A stretch of DNA of 64,000 bases from Hypomyces perniciosus (taxonomy: Eukaryota; Ascomycota; Sordariomycetes; Hypocreales; Hypocreaceae): assembly GCA_008477525.1 (NCBI GenBank), contig SPDT01000004.1:930001-994000 (forward strand), given 5' to 3'. The position numbers were made by a program, and so were the translations under genes. The notes below the pieces were generated by a model that saw nothing but the letters and a program-made list of their open reading frames with translations, did no database searches and had not been told where the DNA came from. This document shows, in pieces, positions 42,780 to 53,450 of this stretch (within the stretch, counting starts at the first letter, position 1; each line of letters begins with the position of its first letter).

Positions 42780-43662
42780 GATTTCTAGGATTGGTATCGA
42801 TCACAGAGAGAACGAGTGACTGACAAGGTGAGAGACCAGGTGAGAAAGACTTGACCGGGGAGGCAGATATACATACGCGGGAGCTAGATCCAGCGGAGCG
42901 ATGCCAAAAATAAGCTCCCACAACAAAGTTCCCTCACGAGACAATTGGCTTTTCCCTTAATACCCAAACACTCAATAAGGGCTCACTCCTTTGAGAAAAC
43001 ACCGTTGCATATTTTGCTTCTCCCTTCATTCTTGCTGAGAAAAGGCACCTTTCCCAAAGCAAGCTAGTCTGGAGTCGATCATGGGCGCGTTTGTCTCGTC
43101 TTGCTGAAACTTGGATGGAATTTTTTATTATTATTATTTTCGCAGTAGGCTGAGGAAGCCTTGTGGCTAATTCAGCGCCATGAGAGAGAGGCTCGCGATT
43201 ACTACCCTTTCGGGAGGGTCAGCTAGGGGAGCCATGTTTTGCTGTGGGCTGCCTGGCTCGGATGTTGGCCGCTTCACTCAGGAGCCATGATCCACTAGCA
43301 ACAAAGGACTTGCAGCTCTCGTCAGTGAACACTCCAGCACATATTCTCCACGACGGGGCTTTGGGAATACCCTGTGCAGGAGCACCTTGTGACCGACATC
43401 TATCGAGGCCTGTGTTTGGCATTGGAGACGCGCAAGCAATAGGCATCCATTCACGCCACGTGTGCGGCCACGCATCTTTATGTAGGTAAATCGATCGGCG
43501 AAATTATTGCCCCGCAGCAGAAATATCGAGACCCTCAGTCAGGAGTAACAAAAGCCATGCGTCGCTTCAAAATCCGCTCCGCATCGCACTCCGTCACGAG
43601 ATAATACTACTACTCGTAGGTTGTGTGGCTTCCGACTAGTAGTTGCCGTATCAGGCAATTAT

Positions 43663-43721
43663 CGCGGCCACTATAGGCTGCTTATTCCGCGGCCACTATG
43701 GGCTGCTTATTCCGCGGCCCG
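43663..43721. repeat. 25-bp tandem repeat, 2.3 units
   Basis: CGCGGCCACTAT(A/G)GGCTGCTTATTC occurs at 43663-43687 and 43688-43712, followed by a partial third unit CGCGGCC. One base differs between the units (A/G). Confidence 0.9.
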
Positions 43722-43889
43722 CTGCATCGGATATCGAATCGGATACGACATTCAGAGCAGCAAAACGTATATACGGAGTACGGCACTAAGAATGGTATCT
43801 CCAGACATTCACATTGTGTGCTACTAACCCAAAGAGAATCATCCATGTCAGCGATTTGCTGAACTAAGCATGGTAGGGTAGTAACATGG

Positions 43890-43921
43890 GTTCCTGGATT
43901 GGTTCCTGGATTGGTTCATGG
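43890..43921. repeat. 12-bp tandem repeat
   Basis: GGTTCCTGGATT occurs twice, followed by a third, diverged GGTTCATGGGTC. Confidence 0.85.
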
Positions 43922-44204
43922 GTCAGCCTGTCGGATATCGCAGTAGAACAACTGTCCGACGGCCCGGTTCAAACTCCGCAACTCTTGGAATAGACCGTTG
44001 ACTCATTATGACACGCAATTATGCATATGCATGGTCCCTTGGCGTGTTGTCATCAGCTGTCCTTGTTGGGGCTGATATAATAAGTAGTATGCCAAGTTCA
44101 GGTTCTTGAATGATACCCACAAGGGAATCCTCACTCATTGTGCGTGTTTCAACTCACTTAACTTACTGTAACAAACAGCAACGTCACGACTGACATCGCT
44201 AACC

Positions 44205-45284
44205 ATGACGCAAAGTCTCTCGCCCAAGAGTCATTCTTCCGCCGCTGCTGCCTTGAGCACGGCCGAAGTGTCACAGCGGAGCCCTACCCGCAACCCATAC
44301 CCTCCCATATCATCCATCCCACAAACCTCGCCCCAACGACTTGCTCAAGCCTCCGAAGATTCTGTCAAAGATGCTGAGCAAACGCCAAACACCGTCCTCT
44401 ACCTCGCCTATGGCTCAAACATGTCGGCTCAATCATTGTTGGGAATGCGCCGTGTTCGCCCACTGTCTCGAGTCAATGTCTCAGTCCCGAGCTTGGAATT
44501 GACGTTTGATCTGCCTGGGATACCCTACAGCGAGCCATGCTTCGCAAACGTCGGCGTCAGGGAAGTGTCCGAAAGGCCTAAACAGCCAGACACGACACAA
44601 TCTTCCGAATGGGAATGGGATGGCAGCCTTGTCGGAGTGGTTTATGAGGTGACGGAGAAGGATTACCGGAATATCGTGAGGACCGAAGGTGGTGGTTCTA
44701 GCTATCAGGAAATCATCGTTCCCTGCTTTCCTATCCATTCAGACCAGAATTTGTCAAAGACGCCACCATTTTCAAGTTCCCCAAAACCATTCCTTGCTCG
44801 AACACTCTATGCGCGACATAGTCCCACCGAGGACGGTCCCTGTGGAGGGAACTGGTTGCGCCAAATCACCACCTGTCGAACTAGGCCCGATCCCAACTAT
44901 GCATGGCCCAGTGCTCGATATCTGAACCTACTTAAGGACGGCGCAAGGGATCATGGACTCCCCGCGGCTTACCAACAGTATATGGCTTCCCTGCAATCTT
45001 ACACTCCCACGAGCGTGCGGGAGACGATTGGGAAAATACTGCTCCTTTGCTTCTGGGCACCTCCGATGATATTTTTCTTTTCTTTGGCAAGGCTCATAGT
45101 GAACGAGGAGGGAAGAGTGCCCAAGTGGCTGGGCTTTTTTATGACGGGAACGTTCAATCTGATATGGGTAAGTTACGACAACTTCTTTAAGACGGTGCTT
45201 GGCGAAGGAGAGAGGATTGTGGGAGCGGATCGACACAAGTGGAAGGACATCGGTGCCACGGACGAGAGGTCATCTTTGCTGTGA
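44205..45284 (+). CDS. Gamma-glutamylcyclotransferase-like protein (GliK-type), 359 aa
   Basis: Enzymes of this fold release 5-oxoproline from gamma-glutamyl amino acids or peptides; the family includes GliK of the gliotoxin pathway, but similar genes are widespread outside clusters and no gliotoxin genes neighbour this one. After a disordered 60-residue leader comes the signature VLYLAYGSNMSAQSLLGMR, then FDLPGIPYSEPCFANV, LVGVVYEVTEKDY and TEGGGSSYQEIIVPC with the expected catalytic acid region. The C-terminal part has YAWPSARYLNLLKDGARDHG and two hydrophobic segments (LLLCFWAPPMIFFFSLARL and LGFFMTGTFNLIWV), so it is likely membrane-anchored, as in related fungal proteins. Single exon. Confidence 0.87.
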   Translation: MTQSLSPKSHSSAAAALSTAEVSQRSPTRNPYPPISSIPQTSPQRLAQASEDSVKDAEQTPNTVLYLAYGSNMSAQSLLGMRRVRPLSRVNVSVPSLELTFDLPGIPYSEPCFANVGVREVSERPKQPDTTQSSEWEWDGSLVGVVYEVTEKDYRNIVRTEGGGSSYQEIIVPCFPIHSDQNLSKTPPFSSSPKPFLARTLYARHSPTEDGPCGGNWLRQITTCRTRPDPNYAWPSARYLNLLKDGARDHGLPAAYQQYMASLQSYTPTSVRETIGKILLLCFWAPPMIFFFSLARLIVNEEGRVPKWLGFFMTGTFNLIWVSYDNFFKTVLGEGERIVGADRHKWKDIGATDERSSLL

Positions 45285-46192
45285 GGGGATGCTCATCGAG
45301 GTCCCAAAATATGTCGAGCTGTCTTGAGCATACTTTGTACAATAGAGCATCGAACCAACTTGAGACGTGCTTGCTGGGGAAACCGTCATTCTTCGATCGC
45401 GCTTCGGACTTTCGGACTTGACGCTGTTGTCGCGAATAAATCGAGGCTTCTAGATGAAATGGACCAAGCCCTCGGTATGTCGAAAATAGCTTCAGCTCCG
45501 ACGGCAATGGATGGTTTGCATCGCCAAGCTCAAGATAATAATAGCAATGCCTCGAACCTCGCCACCATTGACATGTGAAAATCGATGCGAGCAGGGGTGC
45601 AGACTCCTGAGGCGCATTGTGTTTCTCATCTGCAGCTTCATTTGCATGTGATTGAGGTCCATATTTCGAACAAGACCAAAGGCGCGCACCTCGCATCTCG
45701 GCAGAAAAAAAAGCGGCGCCGCTTTTCCTCAACCTGCGAGACTTCTCGTTGGGGATATTGCCGGATATGGCAAGCGGTGAAGCTTATGCGTCATCAAGAA
45801 GCGGGCTTGACAAAATAAACGGGAGACACCAGAAGACCTTTTAGAAATGGTAATTCTAATCACAATAGGAGCTGTTCTGTAGAGGGTTAATTGCAAAATA
45901 AAAGATTAGTGAGATTTACCCGTTGTATTAAAGGCATCTATAGTGATAAGAACTCTCTGCAGTAAACCGGTTAGCTGCGGCAATGGATGTTTTTGCTGTC
46001 CCTGTTTTATTGTCACCCTCTTGCTTGGCACATGAGCTGACGGCAGAACCTGTGGCAAAAATGGAGGGGCACTCAACAGCAACCTAGCTTTTCCACTGTT
46101 GTTGGCCAAACACACATACACATACGGAGTACATATGCATATATATATCAGTCCAAGGAGCCTTTTGGGTTGACTCGAATCCCTCGAATTGC
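45285..46192. other. Intergenic, promoter of the glycerol-3-phosphate dehydrogenase gene
   Basis: No gene seen. Upstream of the GPD gene there is one TACGGAGTA at 46123-46131 and a TATATATAT stretch at 46137-46149 that could serve as a TATA region, about 50 bases before the first ATG. Confidence 0.55.
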
Positions 46193-47631
46193 ATGCTTCG
46201 TTCTCTCTCATTGCGCTTCTCTTCCAGTATCAGGAACCCACAAGCCCATCGCTTGCACAATCGCCACTACTATTCAACAAGCAGAGCAACAACCGACAAA
46301 ATGACTGGCGCAACATTCCTCGGCGGCCATGACAAGAAGCACAAGGTCACCATTGTGGGATCTGGAAACTGGTACGTAGGGCGAATTGAATGATACCAAT
46401 ACTGTACCGGCTGGTTGTGACGACGGCTAATCACGACCCTAGGGGATCTACCATCTCCAAGATCATTGCTGAAAACACACGACTGCACAAGGACATCTTC
46501 GAGGAGGAGGTGCAGATGTGGGTTTACGAAGAGGAGGTGACCATCTCCAAGGACTCGAAACACTACGACTCTATTGGCGATCAGCCCCAGAAGCTCACGA
46601 CCGTCATCAACAAGTACCACGAAAACGTCAAATATCTCCCTGGCATCACCCTGCCCGACAACATCATCGCCAACCCCTCCCTCGTGGACGCTGTCCAGAA
46701 TTCCACGATCCTCATCTTCAACCTGCCTCACCAGTTTATCGGCAACGTCTGCAACCAAATCCGTGGCAAGATTTTGCCCTACGCACGTGGCATCAGCTGC
46801 ATCAAGGGCGTCAATGTGTCAGACGATGCCGTCAGCCTATTCAGCGAGTGGATTGGCGATGGCCTGAACATCTATGTTGGCGCCCTGAGCGGGGCCAACA
46901 TCGCCAGTGAAATTGCCGCAGAAAAGTGGTCCGAGACAACAATCGCCTACGACCCGCCGCCAATGGACAATAGCAGAGCTCCAACACCAAGGTCGGGCAG
47001 TCCGAACCCCACCATTTCAGAGCCTGTCGAGATGAAACACCGCGATGCCAGAGGCCGCACGTCCAAGACGAAGCTGACTCCTGTGCCTCCGGAGTACCCA
47101 CCGCTCGATCACGAGTGCTTCCGCGCGCTGTTCCACCGACCTTACTTCCATGTTCAGATGGTTGATGACGTCGCTGGTGTGTCGCTGGGCGGTGCCCTCA
47201 AGAACATTGTGGCGTTGGCTGCTGGCTTTGTGGACGGCCGGGGATGGGGAGACAACGCCAAGGCTGCCATCATGCGCATTGGCCTCATGGAGATGGTCAA
47301 GTTTGGCAAAGAGTTCTTTGGAGAGACGGTGCACACTGCAACCTTTACCGAGTCCTCTGCCGGTGTGGCTGATCTGATCACGTCCTGCTCTGGTGGCCGA
47401 AACTTCCGATGCGCGAAGAAGGCTGTCGAGAAGGGTATTTCTGTCGACGAAGTGGAAAAGCAAGAGCTGAATGGGCAGAAGCTCCAGGGCACAACCACAG
47501 CGTATGAGGTCAACAGCTTCCTCAAGGCTCGTGGAGTGGAGAAGGATTATCCGCTGTTGACGGCCGTCAATGACATTCTTTTGGGCAAGAAGACGGTTGA
47601 CGACATTCCTACCCTGGTTTCCGATTTCTGA
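46193..47631 (+). CDS. NAD-dependent glycerol-3-phosphate dehydrogenase, 455 aa (419 from second Met)
   Basis: Reduces dihydroxyacetone phosphate to glycerol-3-phosphate for glycerol and lipid synthesis and osmotic balance. Exons 46193-46371 and 46443-47631; the intron (GTACGT...CCCTAG, phase 2) splits the Rossmann motif VGSGNW / [11 protein letters not shown]. Further marks: [35 protein letters not shown], the catalytic Lys in [17 protein letters not shown], and [18 protein letters not shown] with substrate-binding Arg. An insertion of about 55 residues ([18 protein letters not shown] onwards), common in filamentous fungi, separates the two domains. The first ATG gives an Arg/Ser-rich leader ([15 protein letters not shown]) like a mitochondrial presequence; the ATG at 46301 ([13 protein letters not shown]) gives the cytosolic form. 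Confidence 0.95.
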
Positions 47632-48813
47632 TTGGGGAACGTCAATGCTATAATTATTAGGATTTGATCAAGAGGACTACTCAGTGCAGTGGTTGTGATT
47701 GCGGATGGAAAACGAAGGCGTTCTTGGGATGGGTCACGAAAGCAGTTACTTTGCTTGGGCATTGTTATACCTAGATTTTTTACAATGTTTGTTTACTAGA
47801 TGATGTGGCCTAATTTTGAATTGGCCCAGCGAAATCCACACAATAGCCTGATTCCTCGTGCTAAAAGAACCTAATTCGACTTTATGAGGATCCGGAGACA
47901 TCTCCGGAAGGAGTACGGAGCAGTGCCGCGAGTCCCGGATAGATGAAGGCCCACACTCGGAGAATATCCCGGTTGCCCTACGGCCCGAGCGGGGCATAGG
48001 TGCGACATTGTGGGGTACTCATGGCAAGTACTACTCCGTGCCTAGTACTTCGTATGCTGTAGGGGAATGAGAAACCCGGTAAGAGTTTGGAATGGTAAAT
48101 GATATGTGAGAAAGCAAGAGGAGTCGGGGTGGTGGGGATGAGAGCTTCGTGGAGGGGGCATGCTATGCACGCATCAACACACCCACATAACCCCAAGCCT
48201 ACATAACAAACTACCACATACATGCTACAACTGCTACCTTGTCCAATCCAAGATATGCCAAGTAATTGGCTCAATGACTCGTGGTCATGTTTCAGACTGC
48301 AGGATTCTATGGCCAGTCGCGGCAAGTGATTCGCCCGACGGCGCACTAACATGACGCGGTAAGTCCCGAAAAACCTCCCGTTCGGACAGCCCTATGTAGA
48401 TATGTTTTAGAGGTTTAAGAGACAGGGTGCCAGGGTTGTGTTAGTCCGTTGCGTGCTCTAACTCAACGGCTGCTAATCACTCGTGTATGCATGTAGTTCT
48501 CCAGGGGTATGAATGTTGTTTCGTTCCGAGGCGTCAGGTGAGCATGTGGGCAGTAACTTATGTAAACGAGCAAACTACGAAGTACAGCCTCAAAACCGCA
48601 GTCGTTTTGATACGAAGTACTGAAGGCTAGCTTGTTACTTCTGTCTCCAGCTTTGTTTATTTTTTGGCTCAGAGTGAATGGAAGACCATGACCTTCAGGT
48701 AGCACTGAATCGAGACAAACACTGCACTGATCATCATGATATACGCATCGCACAAATCACCTTACCAGTGCAGAAGATTACATGTTACATTCATCACTAG
48801 TGAACTATTCGAG
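47632..48813. other. Intergenic, no gene seen
   Basis: About 1.2 kb between convergent genes. Three copies of TACTTCGTA/TACGAAGTA lie at 48046, 48576 and 48611. No open frame resembles a known family. Confidence 0.6.
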
Positions 48814-49632
48814 CTAAGTGTCATCTACATCTACGGCTTCCGCTTCCATCTTCTTGACCCACCTGGCCGCAGTGTCCCTCAGGTAGTTCTCAATCAGTTC
48901 ACATCCACAATTACCATGCTCTATCAGCATATTCCTCAGAGCGATTCGCTCAGCCACCAAGTCATTCAGCGTGCGATGAAGCTGGCGGTTTTGGTCCTCC
49001 AGGCTATCATGCTGGGAGCTGAGCTGCTTGATGGCGATGCGCTGCTTATCGCGGCATTTATCCGCCGCAATGCGATTCTTCTCGCGGGTGCGCGCCTGGT
49101 TTGCTTCCTCCTCATCTTTGGCCTTTTTGGATCGGCATTGGCGCTTAGGTTTGGTTGTGTTCTTTGTAATTGTTGACTCTCCTCGCGGTCGCCCCCTTCT
49201 GCGGACGGTAGGGAGCGCAGAAGGGGGTTTTGGATATGAGTAGGTGTAGTCCGATGCCGAACTGGATATTGTTGAAGGATCGTAGTCGCTAGGTGGTGAG
49301 CGTTGGTTCTGGCTGTAGTTCCAGAAGGTAGTAGCATCCATTGAGCACGAGTCTCCAGTGTGGATGCTACCAGCAGGTAGGGTGAAGCTTTGGACAGAGT
49401 GGAATTTGAGGAAACCCTCTGTCATATTCCGGTCTGAGATTGGCCATATCGCGTTGGAAAGAATATCGCTGGCCTGTTCAGGACTCGTGGATCCATGGAA
49501 ATAATCAGGCCATTGTTGCGTCAGGTCTGCTGCAGAGGGAGATGGGTGTAGGTGGTGGCCCGCATTGGCGTACTCAGCAAATAGGGCTGATGGGATGGTT
49601 ACATTGAAGCTCGTCATTTGTAATTTTCTCAA
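48814..49632 (-). CDS. bZIP transcription factor, 272 aa
   Basis: Single exon, start at 49632 or at the second Met at 49617 (MTSFNVTIPS). The N-terminal 150 residues are disordered; an AT-hook-like VRRRGRPRGES and a Lys/Arg cluster precede the basic region TREKNRIAADKCRDKQR, which has the bZIP signature N-x7-R. A leucine-zipper heptad pattern follows (AIKQLSSQHDSLEDQNRQL, then LNDLVAERIALRNML). Tail about 35 residues. This architecture matches fungal stress- or metabolism-related bZIP proteins; the target genes are unknown. Confidence 0.9.
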   Translation of the reverse strand: MRKLQMTSFNVTIPSALFAEYANAGHHLHPSPSAADLTQQWPDYFHGSTSPEQASDILSNAIWPISDRNMTEGFLKFHSVQSFTLPAGSIHTGDSCSMDATTFWNYSQNQRSPPSDYDPSTISSSASDYTYSYPKPPSALPTVRRRGRPRGESTITKNTTKPKRQCRSKKAKDEEEANQARTREKNRIAADKCRDKQRIAIKQLSSQHDSLEDQNRQLHRTLNDLVAERIALRNMLIEHGNCGCELIENYLRDTAARWVKKMEAEAVDVDDT

Positions 49633-51379
49633 GGAAGCAAGCTAGGAAAAGCAGGCATCCAGTCCGATGACATGGCGGGATGGATCTAGGAACAATCTGA
49701 AGGGCTCACGGACTGCCAGGAACCATGAGTAATGGATCATCATCCAAGGGTAATTCAAAGGGTGATCATTGACTGAAAAGAGGGAACGTCGTTTTTAAAA
49801 GTTTCTCCTCCTGGGTTGTTGTGAATTGCCGATCGCTTCTTTGCTACAGGGACGAGTATGCTTCAACCGCCTCCTGCCTCTATCTCTGCCTCAGAAGCAC
49901 TTGTGCGACGACGAGCGAGGGATCCAGGGAAAATCAAGAGAGATCAACGCAACGTGGCGTGAGCTTGTATGCAAAGTATGTCACGGCTACTCCGTCACTG
50001 GCGGATTTTCATGTGGCCAGCACTCGGATCAAGAGCTTCGGAGCCCCTAGCAAACAAAGCAAAGGGTCCTTGCTGAGGAGGCCGAAGAAGATCCTGGCCT
50101 GCCGTAGCATCTGACAGCGGAGATGCCAACAGAACTGGTCTCGGTAAGGTGCGTAGTCCGGGTGATTGGACAATGGTTACGGAGGTCATTCCGGAAGGGC
50201 ATGGGGCAACCTCCGGGTGTCGTCATTGCGATCCGCCTCTTTTTACCCGATCACACCAATGCCGACTGGCTGGGTCTGGAGTCGGAGCAGTCGCTCCAAG
50301 GGAGTGGTGATTGGATCAAGAGGTAGTTTTTTCAGCCAGCCCGTCGTGGCCTTTCTCGTTGCACGCCTACTACTAATGCACGAAAAACAAGGAACGGTTC
50401 CAGCTTTCTTGCATTTCTGTTGTTGGGCCGATCAGCTGCATGAGAACGCATTCAGCTATGGGGGGACAACAAATGTGGTGTCCTGATCAATAAGACCTAA
50501 AGCTGTCTGTGCTACTTCGTACACTCCAGGAAACAGAGTGCACATGTAAGGCAGGTGAGTAGAAGCCTTCAACAAGGTATGGGAGTTTGTTCGATTCATC
50601 TAAATAGGTAGGATGACCCAGAAGAGGGCACGAAGAGAGCTTATTTCTCACACAAGCTGTTTGGTGCATTGAACTAAAACGGGATGAACCGTAACGCAAC
50701 TTTGAAGTGGATTCACATGGCTCAAGAAGCCGAAAGCATTGGATGCTGGCGTAAGAACTGCCGCTGTGACTTGCCGGTCTTGTTCAAATCCCTAGTCATG
50801 CATTAACAATACACAGATCCCCAAGTGCCGACATAGTACTCCTTAAACCAAGCTCTAATAATTTCAGCTCTTTTACACGCATTTCTGGACATGATGGGTT
50901 TGTCGACAACACCACGCCTCCACTCCTTGGTTTGACACCAGAAGCCCACGATGTGGCATACCCACGCGGGTAACACATTTCTCACGATGCATCTTGAGTT
51001 TGTGTCTGTGATCTATATTATGCAGTTCCTCAAATCGACTAACACAGTTTCGTGTTTAAGCAATCCAGGTGTACGGCTAATAATGGGCCTGGTTCGGCGC
51101 GGCGGTGCCGGGCGCTTCGGGGAACTCGGTCCTGGGACTCCGGCTCCACGTCCGGCCTTGGGCTCCAGAGTCCGGAGTCGCCTGAACGGTCGGAGATCAA
51201 TTGAAACGGATCATTTTGGATTTTCACGTTGTGGTCGAAATTATATACCGACGGGTTCGATTTCTCTATTTTTCTGCAGTGCTTTACTTCAGGAACACGA
51301 ACTCTCCACTTGCATGCCAAAACAGCATCACCATTGTGTGAGATGCATCAAAGACGAGACGCAAGGTTTCACCAACCGC
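49633..51379. other. Gene-poor stretch
   Basis: About 1.75 kb upstream of the bZIP gene. No supported gene. One TACTTCGTA at 50513. A locally GC-rich patch (51083-51185) stands out against AT-rich flanks but shows no family resemblance. Confidence 0.55.
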
Positions 51380-51960
51380 ATTGACAAATTTTCCGTCATC
51401 GGAGCATTTACAAGGCTCCCGAAATTTGTCGAGGTTGTAGCCAGCGGCCAGGTTGGGAAATACATCACCAGAGCGCTGCTAAAGACTGGAAGCATACGTA
51501 GATGCAGTTCTAACTCGGATCGGCAGCAAGAAACGCTCCCCGACAAGGTGACGGTCAGTGATGACGAGGCAACTTTAGTCAATGCCCAAAATCATCAGCA
51601 ATTTCTGCTCATCTCATTGGCAGTTGCAGTCCCTGAGGACACATAGAAAATACTCATCACTGCAGCTGCCAAGGCCAATGTGCCATGGATCATGCCAAAA
51701 GATCTCTCAGATATTATTACCGACTCCACAATCGCTGGAGAGTCTCACTGATGTCCTCATTCTGCCGGATATCGAGTCGGTCGAGTATCAGTCAAGCGAG
51801 GTTCAGCAAGGCCTGGAATCATGCGGAGTGGTGATCACTTGGGGTTGCCATGTTGCTGTACTCGCGAGTTTTTTCGTCCTAACAGTGATAGAAACTTTCC
51901 GAATGGGGTACTGGGACTGCCACCGAAGACTTGGATGAAACGACAAAGAGGTTTGGAGCC
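51380..51960 (+). pseudogene. NmrA-like/isoflavone reductase-like relic
   Basis: NmrA-like proteins are NAD(P)-binding Rossmann proteins. Remnants appear in order: IDKFSVIGA, then after about 13 extra residues GQVGKYITRALLKTG, then LPDKVTVSDDEATLV, QFLLISLAVAVPEDT, a TAG at 51644-51646 where the family has Gln, then AAAKANVPWIMPKD, and in another frame QQGLESCGVVITW and a short C-terminal piece with further stops. The glycine-rich motif is interrupted by an insertion, one stop fits CAG to TAG, and at least one frameshift follows. A broken gene; the boundaries are approximate. Confidence 0.65.
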
Positions 51961-53450
51961 ATGCTAAAGCTGGAGGGGGTACTTCGTACTTCGTACTTGG
52001 AACCATTAAGCTGTATAATCATTTTCGGATGTGGAGATGCGCCTTTATGTGACAGATCACCAATAGTACCATGTATTATGGAGATAATCAACATTATCTA
52101 CTAGGTAGCTGACAAGAAAATGTGAGTTGTCTGTTCTGACAGAAAAGGTGCAGGGTAGTGTTGATAGCGGGTGGTTGGCCTACCGCTGTCAATGAGCGTG
52201 AGGGTCCTGTAAAAAGAGACTGAAGGGTTTCCTTATTTGGCCGTTTATTACCATTGCATGTCAAGTACTTCGTAACCACGAGACAATTAGGTAGAATTAG
52301 GAGGATTTATGTAGACTTTAATAAACGATCTATCAAATTGGTTTTTTGGGGGGTAATGCTTCAGTGACGTCACAGCTCCTGATAGCGGGGCTTCCGATGG
52401 AACTGTTGGGAGCTTTTGAGTTGCAATTCAATATTAGGTAGGTATACATACATGTACAAAGTACAGAGGTATTGCAGTTGATACGAAATCCCCCATTAAA
52501 ATATTTGCAATATTGGCTGTGAAAATTCAAGGGAATTAGGCAATGCGATGGCATTGTCGGTGTTGACCTAAATAGGAAATAACCTGAGCTTCCCTTAGAG
52601 TGCAGAAGCTCAGCTGAGCTCTTTGGAGCTTCCCCTCTGTTTCTTTGTGGCTTCGGAATGTTTTAAGTACGGCCCGCCACTTCCAGTCGTTTAAGCCACC
52701 GCAGAAAAAACGCTCGTTCTTATCAAGAGTACGAGGATACGAAGTAGTGTACGAAGTATGTAGTGGTACGATGTAGTAAGTAGTACGAGTGATTAATTAC
52801 TCGGTAATAAATTGTCAGCGTGGTCTTACTGAGGAACTGCTAAGCTGCGCAGCTTTTGCTCAACTTGCTTACCTATTGGTATGTCAGCCCGTCTAAACTA
52901 CCTAGGTAGATATTGACTGCTCGTCTAAGAAACTGTATGGTGCATCATGGAGTACAGCTTCCAAGACAATATACTTCGTATATCAGCAGCACTACTATTA
53001 CAGGGTACTCCTGCAACGTTATCTAGAGGTAGTATTAAGCCAAGGTACTTCGTACACGAGGTAACTTCATAGGCTTCCAACAAGAACCGGGAACCAAGGC
53101 GCCACAGAACACCAGCGCCTGCTCCTCTTTGGGCCAAGCAACAGATTGCCATCACACCATCCCCTGATTAACTCAGCAAGCCCAATCTTAGAGAGGGGAT
53201 GGCAGTTGCTTTTGTGATGCTTATTGCTTCTGTGTATCTCGTCCCCTAATGCTGCTTGCTTGTTCCTGACCTTTTGCTTCTGAAACAGAGCTCTCGCCGT
53301 ATCTATCGCATTTGGGCTCCTTAGTCCTTAGTACTTTTACTCGTATCGGTGCTTCGGCAGATCCCTGCAATACCCACAGAGACGACGTCAGGCCGCAATC
53401 AACCCCTACAAATTAAGCGCGGGGCACGAGCTCCCCTCTCTTCTTCCATC
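51961..53450. other. Gene-poor stretch dense in TACTTCGTA words, GDB1 promoter at right end
   Basis: About 1.5 kb. TACTTCGTA/TACGAAGTA occurs at 51980, 51987, 52266, 52738, 52750, 52972 and 53046, the densest cluster in the window. No gene recognised. Confidence 0.55.

Larger units (their letters stand above)
42780..44204. other. Intergenic, divergent promoters, two small tandem repeats
   Basis: About 1.4 kb between the guanylyltransferase and the cyclotransferase, transcribed away from each other. It carries the 25-bp and 12-bp tandem repeats listed separately, a T/A-rich run at 43118-43140 and one TACGGAGTA at 43772. No gene recognised. Confidence 0.6.

Noticed and set aside
43955..43985. 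Possible tRNA T-loop (GGTTCAAACTC)
   Set aside because: The flanking bases do not pair as a T stem and no D arm or anticodon arm could be placed upstream.
45187..45732. 181-codon minus-strand ORF
   Set aside because: Overlaps the 3' end of the cyclotransferase gene and has no family resemblance.
50951..51340. 5' part of a 231-codon ORF in the gene-poor zone
   Set aside because: No resemblance to any family; only the later part (from about 51380) matches NmrA-like blocks.
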